A DNA stretch of 64,000 nt from Deferribacteraceae bacterium UBA6799 (lineage in GTDB: Bacteria > Chrysiogenota > Deferribacteres > Deferribacterales > Geovibrionaceae), in NCBI GenBank assembly GCA_002452335.1, contig DKFJ01000004.1:41308-105307 (forward strand), read 5' to 3'. Below, one piece after another: positions 53,408 through 61,721 of the stretch. Every line of letters starts with the position of its first letter. Position 1 is the stretch's first letter. Position numbers and translations under genes: made by a program. Below the pieces are notes generated by a model. It saw only the letters and a list, made by a program, of their open reading frames with translations. It made no database searches and had not been told where the DNA came from.

Positions 53408-54949
53408 ATGACTCTGCGCAAACTGACCAGCCTGGTGCTTATTCCGGTGCTTATTCTGACTTTTCTCTCCGTATGCCTGTTCTTCAACATGACATACAGG
53501 GAGACTTTCAGAAATGTTGAGAGCAGATACATCAAACAGCAGCTCGACCTCCTCAAAAACACTACATCAAAATCCATCAGCAGACTGAGACAGACAGCCA
53601 CAGACTGGGGCGTCTGGGACGATACCTATAATTTTATACAGAGCCGTGATGTTGAATATACCAAGAGCAATCTTGTTCCATCCACCCTTATGAACATCAA
53701 CGCCGACGCCATGTATTTCACCGACACGGGGATGAACACACTGTATTCGCTGGTGAGCGACACTATCGCCATGGACAAAACATGCATAGCGGACGTTCTG
53801 AAAGCAAAACAGGCATACATTCTGGAGATGTATAACAACAAAGAGCCCTTCTTTTTTCTGCGCTCCGCCGGTTCGGACGAGGTATTTATCGCCGTGTTCA
53901 GCAAGGTGACCGATTCCAATATGACATTCCGCCCAAACGGGTTCATTTTCATAATACAGACTCTGCAAAACTTTATTCAGTCCACCTATGACAATTCCGG
54001 CTATACGCTGATGATGCACGACGTTGCCCCCGGCAGAACACTGGATGGATCGGAGATCTTCACTCCGTCATACATCAGAGACAAAGACGACATCTCCCTG
54101 ACTCTGATGAGCCCCATAATCAACAGCGCGGACAACCTCACTCTGTCGTTCCGCCTCAACAGGGATATCTTCAGATACGCTGACGGGATGCTCTACACAA
54201 CCATAGGCGTTATAATGCTGATATTCATCGTCGCCGGCGCAGCCGTGACCATTCTGATGAACGTATTCGTGCTGAAAAGGGTAAGATCGCTCACATATGA
54301 GTTCAAACAATTAAAAGATTCACCGGATCATGATAACAGACTGGATGAAACAGGCGTTCAGGAGCTCAAAATTCTGGCAAATACCGCCAACAGATCGATG
54401 GACGATATCCGCAGTCTGAACAAAAAACTTATGATGATGACTAACATTGACGGTCTGACCGGTATACCTAACCGCAGATTTTTTAATCTGATCATGGATA
54501 AAGAGCTGAAACGAGCCGTAAGGAACAGTTTCGAGCTGAGCGTCATGATGCTGGATATCGACTATTTTAAAAGTTTTAACGAGACCTACGGACACATAGG
54601 TGGGGACGAGTGCCTGAAAGCTGTGGCACATGCGATCACATCCATGTTGCAGCGTCCGGCGGATTTTGCCGCCAGATTCGGCGGAGAGGAGTTCATAATA
54701 CTGCTTCCGGAAACATCGAAAGAGGGATCAAAGCACATAGCAGAAGGCATCAGAAAATTAGTTCTGGAAACACCTGTTTTTGTTAATGAGAATGAACAAC
54801 CTGTCTTCATAACTGTCAGTATAGGTATATCAACCTCAGTTCCGGATAAAAAGACACGGAAAGAAAGCCTGATAGAGAACGCGGACATCGCCCTCTATAA
54901 CGCTAAGAAAGAGAGGAACTGCACGGTGCATTTCGGAGAGTGGAAATAG
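53408..54949 (+). CDS. Membrane diguanylate cyclase: CHASE4 - HAMP-like - GGDEF
   Basis: The ATG at 53408 is preferred to a GTG at 53402 because AGGA is properly spaced from it, giving 513 residues. A first membrane helix (about 8-28) is followed by a CHASE4 periplasmic domain with its hallmark TDWGVWDDTYNFI. A second helix (about 258-285) and a linker lead to a GGDEF domain (about 340-510). The cyclase has LDIDYFKSFNETYGH, an RPAD I-site and GGEEF, so it looks active and product-regulated. CHASE4 ligands are unknown. The gene stands 9 bases before a metallo-hydrolase gene on the same strand. Confidence 0.92.
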   Translation: MTLRKLTSLVLIPVLILTFLSVCLFFNMTYRETFRNVESRYIKQQLDLLKNTTSKSISRLRQTATDWGVWDDTYNFIQSRDVEYTKSNLVPSTLMNINADAMYFTDTGMNTLYSLVSDTIAMDKTCIADVLKAKQAYILEMYNNKEPFFFLRSAGSDEVFIAVFSKVTDSNMTFRPNGFIFIIQTLQNFIQSTYDNSGYTLMMHDVAPGRTLDGSEIFTPSYIRDKDDISLTLMSPIINSADNLTLSFRLNRDIFRYADGMLYTTIGVIMLIFIVAGAAVTILMNVFVLKRVRSLTYEFKQLKDSPDHDNRLDETGVQELKILANTANRSMDDIRSLNKKLMMMTNIDGLTGIPNRRFFNLIMDKELKRAVRNSFELSVMMLDIDYFKSFNETYGHIGGDECLKAVAHAITSMLQRPADFAARFGGEEFIILLPETSKEGSKHIAEGIRKLVLETPVFVNENEQPVFITVSIGISTSVPDKKTRKESLIENADIALYNAKKERNCTVHFGEWK

Positions 54950-54958
54950 GTATCTGAT

Positions 54959-56020
54959 ATGTTTAAATGGATTCTGATAATAGCGCTGGTTCTGGCGGGT
55001 TATTTCTTTATTCCGGCATCCGAACCCCAACATGATTCCGAGCATTTTAAAAACGGCAGATTTCACAACACGGCGCCGGACGAACACAAGGTCTCCCGTG
55101 TTTTCGGATCCGCTATGAAGGTTCTGTTCGGTTCACGGGATCTGCAGCCGTCAACACCCCCACCGGCTATCAAAATGAGCTCAGACTATGTGCAGTCCGA
55201 CACTGGCGGGGCGCTGGAAGTCACATGGGTCAGCCACGCCTGCACACTTATCAAATATAACGATATGAAGATACTGACCGATCCGGTCTTTTCAGAGAGA
55301 GCCTCTTTCTCACGGTTCATCGGTCCGAAAAGGTTCGAATCCATACAGCCTCTGGAGGGCGTGGATACGGGCGAACTGGACGCCGTAATAATATCCCACA
55401 ACCACTACGACCATCTGGATAAAAAAGCCGTGACCGAGCTGAACGACAGAACACGCTTTTTCATCGTCTCTCTGGGCGTGGGGCAATATCTGGAGGACTG
55501 GGGAGTATCTCCGGAAAAGATAATAGAACTTGACTGGGGCGGATCATTCATGATGAAAGACCTCGTCATCACTGCGGCTCCGGCAAGCCATATGTCCAAA
55601 AGAGGACTCTTCGACCGCAACAGGTCATTCTGGTCCTCATTCGTCATAGAACCGGGAGAATACAAGCTCTATTTCAGCGCCGACACAGGCTACATCCCGG
55701 ACTTCAGAACTCTGGGCGAGACATACGGCGGGTTCGACCTTGCCATGCTGGATATAGGCGCCTACAACAAGGCATGGAAACAGAACCATATGACACCCGA
55801 GGAAGCTGTACAGGCGGCGTCCGACCTGAAAGCGGCGGCTGTGCTGCCGATTCACTGGGGCACATTTCAACTGTCAGACTTCATATGGACAGAACCCATA
55901 GAACGATTCACCAGGGAAGCGGACAGAAGGGGTCTGGTCTATACCACGCCTATACAGGGAGAACCTGTCAATCCATGCATTTACATGCCGGCGGACCGCT
56001 GGTGGGAAAGCGTCAGGTAA
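54959..56020 (+). CDS. Membrane-anchored metallo-beta-lactamase-fold hydrolase (NAPE-PLD-like)
   Basis: This 353-residue protein has an N-terminal hydrophobic helix (about 3-19) that could be a membrane anchor or uncleaved signal. The MBL fold follows, with WVSHACTLIKY, DPVF, the metal motif ISHNHYDHLDK, a His in APASHMSKRG, FSADTGYIPDF and LPIHWGTFQL. The whole arrangement matches N-acylphosphatidylethanolamine phospholipase D and UlaG-like enzymes. It may cleave a phosphodiester in a lipid or sugar, but activity is unproven for most bacterial members. It overlaps the convergent Rrf2 gene by 8 bases. Confidence 0.87.
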   Translation: MFKWILIIALVLAGYFFIPASEPQHDSEHFKNGRFHNTAPDEHKVSRVFGSAMKVLFGSRDLQPSTPPPAIKMSSDYVQSDTGGALEVTWVSHACTLIKYNDMKILTDPVFSERASFSRFIGPKRFESIQPLEGVDTGELDAVIISHNHYDHLDKKAVTELNDRTRFFIVSLGVGQYLEDWGVSPEKIIELDWGGSFMMKDLVITAAPASHMSKRGLFDRNRSFWSSFVIEPGEYKLYFSADTGYIPDFRTLGETYGGFDLAMLDIGAYNKAWKQNHMTPEEAVQAASDLKAAAVLPIHWGTFQLSDFIWTEPIERFTREADRRGLVYTTPIQGEPVNPCIYMPADRWWESVR

Positions 56021-56441
56021 CCTCCGCTTTAAGCCAGCTTAATTCAGAGTCCAGCCCGCTTATAATATCCGCTATAGTATATTTCCTCAGTTCTTCCAGA
56101 AACTTTTCTCTGGCATCCTGAAAAATTGCGGACAGCCTGCAATCCTCGCCTAATACACACCTTCTGGCTTCAGCTTCGCATTTGTAAAAATTTTCGCCCT
56201 CTACTGCATTGAAAATATCTTCGAGAGTAATCATGTCTGCCGTTCTGGCCAGTACATATCCTCCGTTAACCCCCACGGAGGACTTGAGTATTTTACTTTT
56301 GGTCAGCATACGCATGACCTTTGCCAGATACTCTCTGGATATTCCCTGCATTGCCAGCTCATCCAGAAGTACACAGCGGTTCTTGTTGGATATATAGAGT
56401 ATGCTGTGTACTGCATACTCAGTTTTTTTAGATATCCTCAT
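56013..56441 (-). CDS. Rrf2-family transcriptional regulator with three cysteines
   Basis: A 142-residue Rrf2 protein. The winged helix (KKTEYAVHSILYISN, ISREYLAKVMRMLTKSKIL, GVNGGYVLAR) is followed by three cysteines spaced C-x6-C-x5-C (KCEAEARRCVLGEDCRL), the place where IscR and NsrR bind an Fe-S cluster. It is therefore a probable iron-sulfur sensor. The 170-base AT-rich gap upstream separates it divergently from the PhnD-like gene. The gap contains a TATAAT at 56573, but no confident operator is seen. Confidence 0.88.
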   Translation of the reverse strand: MRISKKTEYAVHSILYISNKNRCVLLDELAMQGISREYLAKVMRMLTKSKILKSSVGVNGGYVLARTADMITLEDIFNAVEGENFYKCEAEARRCVLGEDCRLSAIFQDAREKFLEELRKYTIADIISGLDSELSWLKAEVT

Positions 56442-56611
56442 ACTTAATTATATACCCTGGATTACTACATTGTCATGAATATCGTCATATTTTCTCCCGG
56501 ATAATTCACACGCAAACAATAAATAATAATTATTTACTAGTAGCAATAACTATCAATTCGGGACAATAGTGTTATAATAATATAAGTGATCTTTATTAAA
56601 GGTGAAATAGA

Positions 56612-57442
56612 ATGAGGAGTCTGCTTTTCATCATAGTATTAACCCTTGTTTTTCAGGCGGACGCCAAGACAGGACCGCTGATCTATTCCCCCGTGATAAA
56701 AGATAAGGTTGAGGCATCGGCGAAAATACACGAGCCTTTCATAAAAATGCTGGTGCGCAAATCCGGACTGAATATCAAAACTGAATACAATCTGGAAAAC
56801 ACCCGAATAGTTAACGATTTTAAAAACGGCACGGTGGATATAGCCTATCTGGGACCACTGCCTCTGCTGGAAATCGAAAAAAAATACCCCTATCTTGAAA
56901 GGGTAGCCACACTGATATCCGAAGACGGAACCCCCAGCTATACATGCTCTATAATAGCAATGAAGGATGGCTCGTCCTCTCTGAAAGACTTCAGAGGAAC
57001 CATCGCTCTGACAAAACCTCTCTCCACATGCGGACGGTTCAATGCCTTTCTGGAGTTTGGCAAACTGAGCCGAGACATAGATTCCGTGGATTATTATTAC
57101 AGCGGAAACCACACCGGCGTGGTGCTGGATGTTCTGCTGGGAAAGGCGCAGACGGGATCTCTTCAGACAGCCATCGCCAAGAACTATGAGTTTCAGGGGA
57201 TAAAGATAATATCCACCAGCGAGCCTTATCCCGGATTCACCATAGTAGTTAATACGAAAACCATGAGCCGCGAAGAGATAGAAAGGCTGAAAAACGCCAT
57301 GCTCAGCTTCGACCCGGTCAATGACCCGCAGGACGCCAAAGACGCTAAGCTGATGGACTATAATTTTAAATATGGCGCTGTTCCCGCCGATGAAACGATT
57401 TTTTCCCGCATGAAAAAAGAATTTATGCTGTATAATAAATAA
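56612..57442 (+). CDS. PhnD-like periplasmic substrate-binding protein
   Basis: This 276-residue protein has a signal peptide (about 1-18, ending ADA) followed by a phosphate/phosphite/phosphonate (PhnD) type binding fold: FIKMLVRKSGLNIKTEYN, FKNGTVDIAYLGPLPLLE, FRGTIALTKPLSTCGR and YYYSGNHTGVVLDVLLGKAQTGS. No permease or ATPase gene follows. It instead overlaps a histidine kinase gene by one base, so it probably acts as the ligand-binding partner of that kinase, as TorT does for TorS. The anion it senses is unknown. Confidence 0.87.
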   Translation: MRSLLFIIVLTLVFQADAKTGPLIYSPVIKDKVEASAKIHEPFIKMLVRKSGLNIKTEYNLENTRIVNDFKNGTVDIAYLGPLPLLEIEKKYPYLERVATLISEDGTPSYTCSIIAMKDGSSSLKDFRGTIALTKPLSTCGRFNAFLEFGKLSRDIDSVDYYYSGNHTGVVLDVLLGKAQTGSLQTAIAKNYEFQGIKIISTSEPYPGFTIVVNTKTMSREEIERLKNAMLSFDPVNDPQDAKDAKLMDYNFKYGAVPADETIFSRMKKEFMLYNK

Positions 57443-58935
57443 TGAACCGATTTTTTGAAAAACTATTATCATCACTCTTATTTCGTGTTTTTGCCCCTGT
57501 TATCATGATCAGCATCGCCTTCACATATCTGGGCGCGAAGGTGCTTTACAACAGCTCTCTTCAGGATCTGAAAACCATAACCCAGTCCAACGTGAACAAT
57601 GAGGTGAAGAGGGTCTTTTACATCACTGAGAGCAAATACACCACGCTGTTTATGACACATGGAAGCGACAAGAAAATGTTCAAAACGCTGGAACCCACCA
57701 TCAAACAGGAAACACTGACCGAGCTGGATAAATTCGCCGATTACAGCCAGTATTGCTATGCCATCACAGAAAACAGAAAAGCTCTCATAGATTCATGCGG
57801 AGACACCATAAAACTGCACAAGATCAGACACAATAGTCTCAGCTATGCCAACGCCGAGCTGACATTTAAGCCGTGGAACTGGCAGATCATTATCTACTCC
57901 AACGGCGAACACTATCATAAAATAGTCAGACAGAACACCATCACCGTGATACTGAGCATAGGCACTTTCACCGCCGCAATCATCATTTTCTTCATCTTTA
58001 TCTTCTATATCATGGTAAGAAAACCATTCAACATCATCCTGCCCCATCTCAGCAGGATGGAAAACGGCAACTACGGACCTCTGGATCTGAAATCATCCAA
58101 AGAGATCAATTCTCTGGTAAAGGGCATAAACAGTCTGGGCGACACTATAGAAGCCAGAACAGACGAGCTGATCAATATCAACAGGTCGCTTCAGGCGAAA
58201 GTGGATGAAGAGACGTCCAAGAATATCGAGAGCGCACGGATAATATATGAACACCAGAGACACAGGGCGCTGAACGGAATGCTGATGAACATAGCGCACC
58301 ACTGGCGCCAGCCGCTGAACGCTGTTTCACTGATGTTGGAGGATATCAGAGAAGAGGTGCTCAGCGGATCGGCCACGCCGGAATATATTAAAGAGATATC
58401 TTCACACGCTCAGAAAGAGCTTCAGAACCTGTCCGGCACCATCACCCGCTTCACCCGCCTGTATGAGGAGAGTGACGAGCTGGAGATGATAAACCTGCAC
58501 GCGGAATGTCTCCACGCTGTAGAATATATTCAGAATATCATGATCTTCTCCACACTGAAGATAACAGTCGAGGTTGCGGATGATATACAAATCAGAGCTA
58601 CCGAACAGGATATTCTGGAAATATTTATAAAACTGCTGGACAACATCGCCTTTGCCGTGAAAAAGAGAAATCAGAAAACTGTAAATATACGCATCAGCGC
58701 CGCCTCTCTGATGGACGGCACTATGATCACCGTGGAGGACGATGCCGGAGGTATCCCCGCCGATATAATCAGCTCTGTCTTCGAGCCGTACACCACTTCA
58801 TCTTTCAACAGCAAACAGAAAGGTCTGGGACTTTATATCCTGAAAAGACTGATAGAAGAAAAATACAAAGGGTCTATCAAGGCGGAGAACACCGCCAGAG
58901 GCACAAGGATAACTATCTTTATCAGCAATATCTGA
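57442..58935 (+). CDS. Membrane sensor histidine kinase (HWRQPLN type) paired with PhnD-like protein
   Basis: This 497-residue kinase has a membrane helix at about 12-32, a small periplasmic domain (about 33-168), a second helix (about 168-192), and a HAMP-like linker with a coiled coil. The phospho-acceptor His is in NIAHHWRQPLNAVSL. The ATPase domain has LDNIAFAVKK (N box), EDDAGGI (G1), FEPYTT (F box) and KGLGLYI (G2). No response regulator gene is beside it. The fused logic of periplasmic binding protein plus kinase suggests ligand-gated signalling. The next gene, yifB, is convergent and ends immediately at its stop. Confidence 0.9.
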   Translation: MNRFFEKLLSSLLFRVFAPVIMISIAFTYLGAKVLYNSSLQDLKTITQSNVNNEVKRVFYITESKYTTLFMTHGSDKKMFKTLEPTIKQETLTELDKFADYSQYCYAITENRKALIDSCGDTIKLHKIRHNSLSYANAELTFKPWNWQIIIYSNGEHYHKIVRQNTITVILSIGTFTAAIIIFFIFIFYIMVRKPFNIILPHLSRMENGNYGPLDLKSSKEINSLVKGINSLGDTIEARTDELININRSLQAKVDEETSKNIESARIIYEHQRHRALNGMLMNIAHHWRQPLNAVSLMLEDIREEVLSGSATPEYIKEISSHAQKELQNLSGTITRFTRLYEESDELEMINLHAECLHAVEYIQNIMIFSTLKITVEVADDIQIRATEQDILEIFIKLLDNIAFAVKKRNQKTVNIRISAASLMDGTMITVEDDAGGIPADIISSVFEPYTTSSFNSKQKGLGLYILKRLIEEKYKGSIKAENTARGTRITIFISNI

Positions 58936-60465
58936 TTATTCCTGAATCAGCCTGTATTGAAGCGCTTCCAGAATATGCTTTGACCTGATCTCGTCCGACG
59001 AATCAAGATCTGCTATGGTTCTGGATGTTTTCAATATCTTCGTATAGGCTCTGGCGCTCATGGAATATTTTCTGGCGGCCGTTTCCAGTATCTTCAGACT
59101 GGCAGCGTCGGTCACACAGAATTTTTTTACTTCCTTTTCCGTCATCCTGCTGTTGTATCCGGTCTTAGAGCTATGAAATCTTTTCTTCTGTATCTCGTGC
59201 GCTTTTACAACCCTTGATCTGACAGCGTCAGAGGACTCTCCATCGTTCATTGCGGACAATTCGGATATATCCACAGAAGCAACCTCCACATGGAGATCTA
59301 TCCTGTCCATCAGAGGTCCGGACAGCCTGCCTCTGTATTTCTGTATCTGAGACGCTGTGCATTTGCACTCACGCTGCTTGTCTCCCAGATATCCGCAGGG
59401 ACATGGATTGGCTGCGGCAACCAGCATAAAATTCGCCGGATAAGTAACAGTCCTGCCCGCTCTGGCGATTGTCACATGCCGGTCTTCCAGAGGCTGACGC
59501 AGGGTCTCCAGCACGCTTCTGTTGAACTCCAGAAACTCATCCAGAAACAGCACACCGTTGGACGCCATGCTCACCTGTCCCGGTGTCGCCTTCGATGTTC
59601 CGCCTATCAGGGCGATATTGCTGGATGTATGGTGCGGAGCCAGAAAAGGTCTCGATCCGGCAAGATCTCTGCCGGAGCGGATCAGCCCCGCCACAGAGTG
59701 TATCTTAGTCGTCTCTATGGCCTCTTCCAGAGTCATAGCCGGCATGATGGTCGGTATCCTTCTGGCGATCATGGTTTTTCCGCTGCCGGGCGAACCGAGC
59801 ATAAAAAGGTTGTGCATACCCGCCGCCGCTATCTCCGCGCACCGTCTGGCTGCGAACTGTCCTTTAACATCGGAAAAGTCCACACCATATATACTATTGT
59901 TATTAAATATCTTTTCTCTGTCCAGCACATGCGCTGCGCCTGCGCATCCGTCAGTGATAAACTTCAGCACTGAGGAGAAGTCATCAAAACCGAAAACGTC
60001 TATGCCGTCTATCACAGCCGCCTCATCGGCGTTGTCAGATGGAACTATCAGCTTGGAAAATCCGGCTTTCTTCGCTCCGGCCGCTATGGGCAGAATCCCT
60101 GTGACTCCTCTCAGCCCGCCGTCCAGCGACAGCTCTCCGGCGAAAAGACAGTCTTTTGGCACATCTTTCAGCATCCCGCCGGAACATACCAGCCCTATGG
60201 CGATGGGCAGGTCAAAATGCGTTCCCTCTTTCTTTATATCTGCCGGAGCCAGATTGATAGTTATAGGGTGGGAGAAGATGTTGATCCCGATGTTTTTCAT
60301 GGCGGCTTTCACACGGTCACGGCTCTCTCTGACCGCCGTTTCCGCCAGACCGACCATGCTGAATGACGGCAGACCGACAGAAGATATGTCTGTCTCCACC
60401 TCGACTATGTCCGCGTCTATTCCGTTCACCAGAGCGCTGAAAACCTTTGAAAACATCATCACCAC
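58936..60465 (-). CDS. comM: YifB/ComM-family Mg-chelatase-like AAA+ ATPase
   Basis: This 509-residue protein has an N-terminal Lon-protease-like fold (about 1-165, VEVETDISSVGLPSFSMVGL, PADIKKEGTHFDLPIA). The AAA+ core has Walker A GSPGSGKTM and Walker B GVLFLDEF, and a zinc-like NPCPCGYLGD...CKC loop precedes the C-terminal helical lid. ComM homologues are hexameric branch-migration helicases that extend incoming DNA in transformation, and many non-competent bacteria also have one. It starts 114 bases from the 5' end of the probable small RNA gene, divergently. Confidence 0.92.
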   Translation of the reverse strand: MVMMFSKVFSALVNGIDADIVEVETDISSVGLPSFSMVGLAETAVRESRDRVKAAMKNIGINIFSHPITINLAPADIKKEGTHFDLPIAIGLVCSGGMLKDVPKDCLFAGELSLDGGLRGVTGILPIAAGAKKAGFSKLIVPSDNADEAAVIDGIDVFGFDDFSSVLKFITDGCAGAAHVLDREKIFNNNSIYGVDFSDVKGQFAARRCAEIAAAGMHNLFMLGSPGSGKTMIARRIPTIMPAMTLEEAIETTKIHSVAGLIRSGRDLAGSRPFLAPHHTSSNIALIGGTSKATPGQVSMASNGVLFLDEFLEFNRSVLETLRQPLEDRHVTIARAGRTVTYPANFMLVAAANPCPCGYLGDKQRECKCTASQIQKYRGRLSGPLMDRIDLHVEVASVDISELSAMNDGESSDAVRSRVVKAHEIQKKRFHSSKTGYNSRMTEKEVKKFCVTDAASLKILETAARKYSMSARAYTKILKTSRTIADLDSSDEIRSKHILEALQYRLIQE

Positions 60466-60542
60466 CTGTAATATACAATCTGATTATATGTTGTTTGAAT
60501 GTAATTGCACATAAAAAAATATTTCGGTATCAAAAAAAACCA

Positions 60543-60572
60543 TTGCGAAAAAGTCGTAAGGACACATATTAA
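60543..60572 (+). promoter_or_regulatory. Probable promoter of the small RNA gene
   Basis: TTGCGA (60543-60548), an 18-base spacer and TATTAA (60567-60572) predict a transcript start near 60579. That is exactly where a strong 5' stem-loop begins. Confidence 0.5.
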
Positions 60573-60578
60573 ATTTAT

Positions 60579-60777
60579 AGCTGACCTGAAAAGGCAGTTA
60601 AAAAAAAGACGGAACCCCCGAAACCTCAGATTTATGACGGAAGTTGTATAAGCGGAAGAAGTTCAATGAAACGCATCTGTAAGAGAGGTAAGGGAAAGGA
60701 GAAATTCCAATGGGTTTTGAGGTGACACCACCCAACGTCTAAAGCCCTATAATCTAATCAAAAGGTTATAGGGCTTT
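60579..60777 (+). ncRNA. Probable small RNA, about 200 nt, family unknown
   Basis: The 312-base gap between yifB and a small lipoprotein gene holds a self-contained transcription unit on the plus strand. It has a promoter, a 5' hairpin with a GAAA loop (60579-60599: eight pairs and one bulged A), long-range pairs AGACG/CGTCT (60607-60611 with 60736-60740) and ACCTCA/TGAGGT (60623-60628 with 60718-60723), and a strong terminator. No 6S, tmRNA, SRP or known riboswitch consensus is recognised. Genes after the terminator are on the other strand, so nothing downstream is being controlled in cis. A 10-codon reading frame lies inside it. Confidence 0.6.
60710..60742 (+). CDS. Ten-codon reading frame with strong ribosome-binding site (MGFEVTPPNV)
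   Basis: AAGGAG (60696-60701) lies 8 bases before ATG, as good as any ribosome-binding site in the window. The frame reads MGFEVTPPNV then TAA. The stop codon touches the terminator stem. The transcript appears to end at 60777, so this would not be a leader peptide for a downstream gene. It could be a translated microprotein, a peptide precursor or chance. Its start falls just before the TGAGGT strand of the RNA, so translation and RNA folding would compete. Confidence 0.35.
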   Translation: MGFEVTPPNV

Positions 60778-60779
60778 TT
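60741..60779 (+). terminator. Strong intrinsic terminator (possibly bidirectional)
   Basis: A perfect 12-base inverted repeat (AAAGCCCTATAA with TTATAGGGCTTT, 60741-60752 and 60766-60777) with a 13-base loop is followed by TTTTT on the plus strand. It ends right at the stop of the minus-strand lipoprotein gene, so it may also stop that transcript, though the T-run there is weaker. Confidence 0.85.
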
Positions 60780-60963
60780 ACTTTCTCAGCTTCTCATACT
60801 CATCATAACTCATATCAATATTTTTCAGACATTTTTCTCTGGCTTCGCCGTCCAGTCTGTTGCAGTCGTTAGCGTGACCGGTTTTCGCTCCCTCATACCA
60901 CGCCTGTTTTGTGCAGCCGCACACAGCTGTGACAATCAACGCCATAACCAGTATATATCTCAT
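60778..60963 (-). CDS. Small predicted lipoprotein
   Basis: This 61-residue product has a lipoprotein signal (MRYILVMALIVTAVCGC) with the acylated Cys most likely C17, leaving a mature peptide of about 45 charged residues. That peptide includes two further Cys (NDCNRLDGEAREKC) that could form a disulfide. It lies 2 bases after the acetolactate decarboxylase gene on the same strand, so they are co-expressed. No family is recognised. Confidence 0.75.
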   Translation of the reverse strand: MRYILVMALIVTAVCGCTKQAWYEGAKTGHANDCNRLDGEAREKCLKNIDMSYDEYEKLRK

Positions 60964-60965
60964 AG

Positions 60966-61721
60966 CTACTTCTCCACTTTTTCGAGCTCTTCGGCTCTGT
61001 CTTTTGTCAGATCCAGATCTTTCAGCCCCTCTTTCGGCAGTATCAGCAACAGCCTGTTCTGCTCGTCCACGGACACAGTACCGCTCAGCATGGTAAAGCC
61101 CAGTATATGTCCTCCGGTCTTTCTGTCTGTATCTATGAAATGCAGGTGGTATCCGCCCACATTCAGTCCTTTGACATATTCCGGCAGCCTGTAGCCGACT
61201 ATCGTTCCCTTTATGTTCTGATATTCATAGACAGACTGGGTCTTAACCACCTCTGCCAGAGGCAGATAAGGCTTTTTCTGCGCCGGAACGGAACGCACCT
61301 TCATCACGGCAAATGTTCCTTCCGCCCTGACAGCGCAGAAAAGATTTATATCCGGCGCCATAGAGTCGGCTGTTTTTATCAGCCCGGTGTAGTCCACCGC
61401 CTCAGTTATTGTCTTACTATCATCCGCTTTAAAGAACGATACGGAAGCGAACGGAGTCGTCATATCTGCCGGCTCATATATCCTGCCGTCTGCCTTCGCC
61501 TGATATACTCTGCCGTCCAGAACTATCATCTCGCCTTCCAGCCTGTGGAATGTGCCTATGCCGAAATCGCCGTGAGACTTCATGTCATCCAGAGTCTCAG
61601 AACCGTCATAATGCCCGGCGAGCAGCGCGTCTATGGTGGATATCTGCGTCACAGTATCCATGTTGTGAGCGCATCCGAAAAACATGACAGCGGTAAGCGC
61701 CGTCAGAAAATATTTAATCAT
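60966..61721 (-). CDS. budA: Alpha-acetolactate decarboxylase, predicted lipoprotein
   Basis: This 251-residue protein resembles BudA/AlsD in most core blocks: LLAGHYDGSETLDDMKSHGDFGIGTF, LEGEMIVLDGRVYQA, GTIVGYRLPEYV, and the zinc ligands in GGYHLHFIDTD and GGHILGF. The enzyme converts acetolactate to acetoin. Unusually, it opens with a lipoprotein-type signal (MIKYFLTALTAVMFFGC, Cys near 17), so it should be exported and lipid-anchored. Exported forms are known in some Bacillus-type species, while most are cytosolic. A LysR regulator gene overlaps its start by 8 bases. No acetolactate synthase gene is nearby. Confidence 0.87.
   Translation of the reverse strand: MIKYFLTALTAVMFFGCAHNMDTVTQISTIDALLAGHYDGSETLDDMKSHGDFGIGTFHRLEGEMIVLDGRVYQAKADGRIYEPADMTTPFASVSFFKADDSKTITEAVDYTGLIKTADSMAPDINLFCAVRAEGTFAVMKVRSVPAQKKPYLPLAEVVKTQSVYEYQNIKGTIVGYRLPEYVKGLNVGGYHLHFIDTDRKTGGHILGFTMLSGTVSVDEQNRLLLILPKEGLKDLDLTKDRAEELEKVEK

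Noticed and set aside
56442..56611. IscR-type operator in the Rrf2/PhnD divergent gap
   Set aside because: The region is AT-rich with short repeats, but no convincing match to a type 1 or type 2 IscR site could be aligned.
59522..60514. Plus-strand frame of 330 codons opposite yifB
   Set aside because: The Pro/Ser/Ala-rich translation is a mirror of the yifB coding bias, and yifB motifs are unambiguous on the other strand.
60579..60777. 6S RNA, tmRNA, SRP RNA or c-di-GMP riboswitch
   Set aside because: The expected conserved cores (for example the SRP GGAAG tetraloop region or GEMM motifs) are not present, and the middle of the RNA does not form the long rod expected of 6S RNA. It is listed only as an unknown small RNA.
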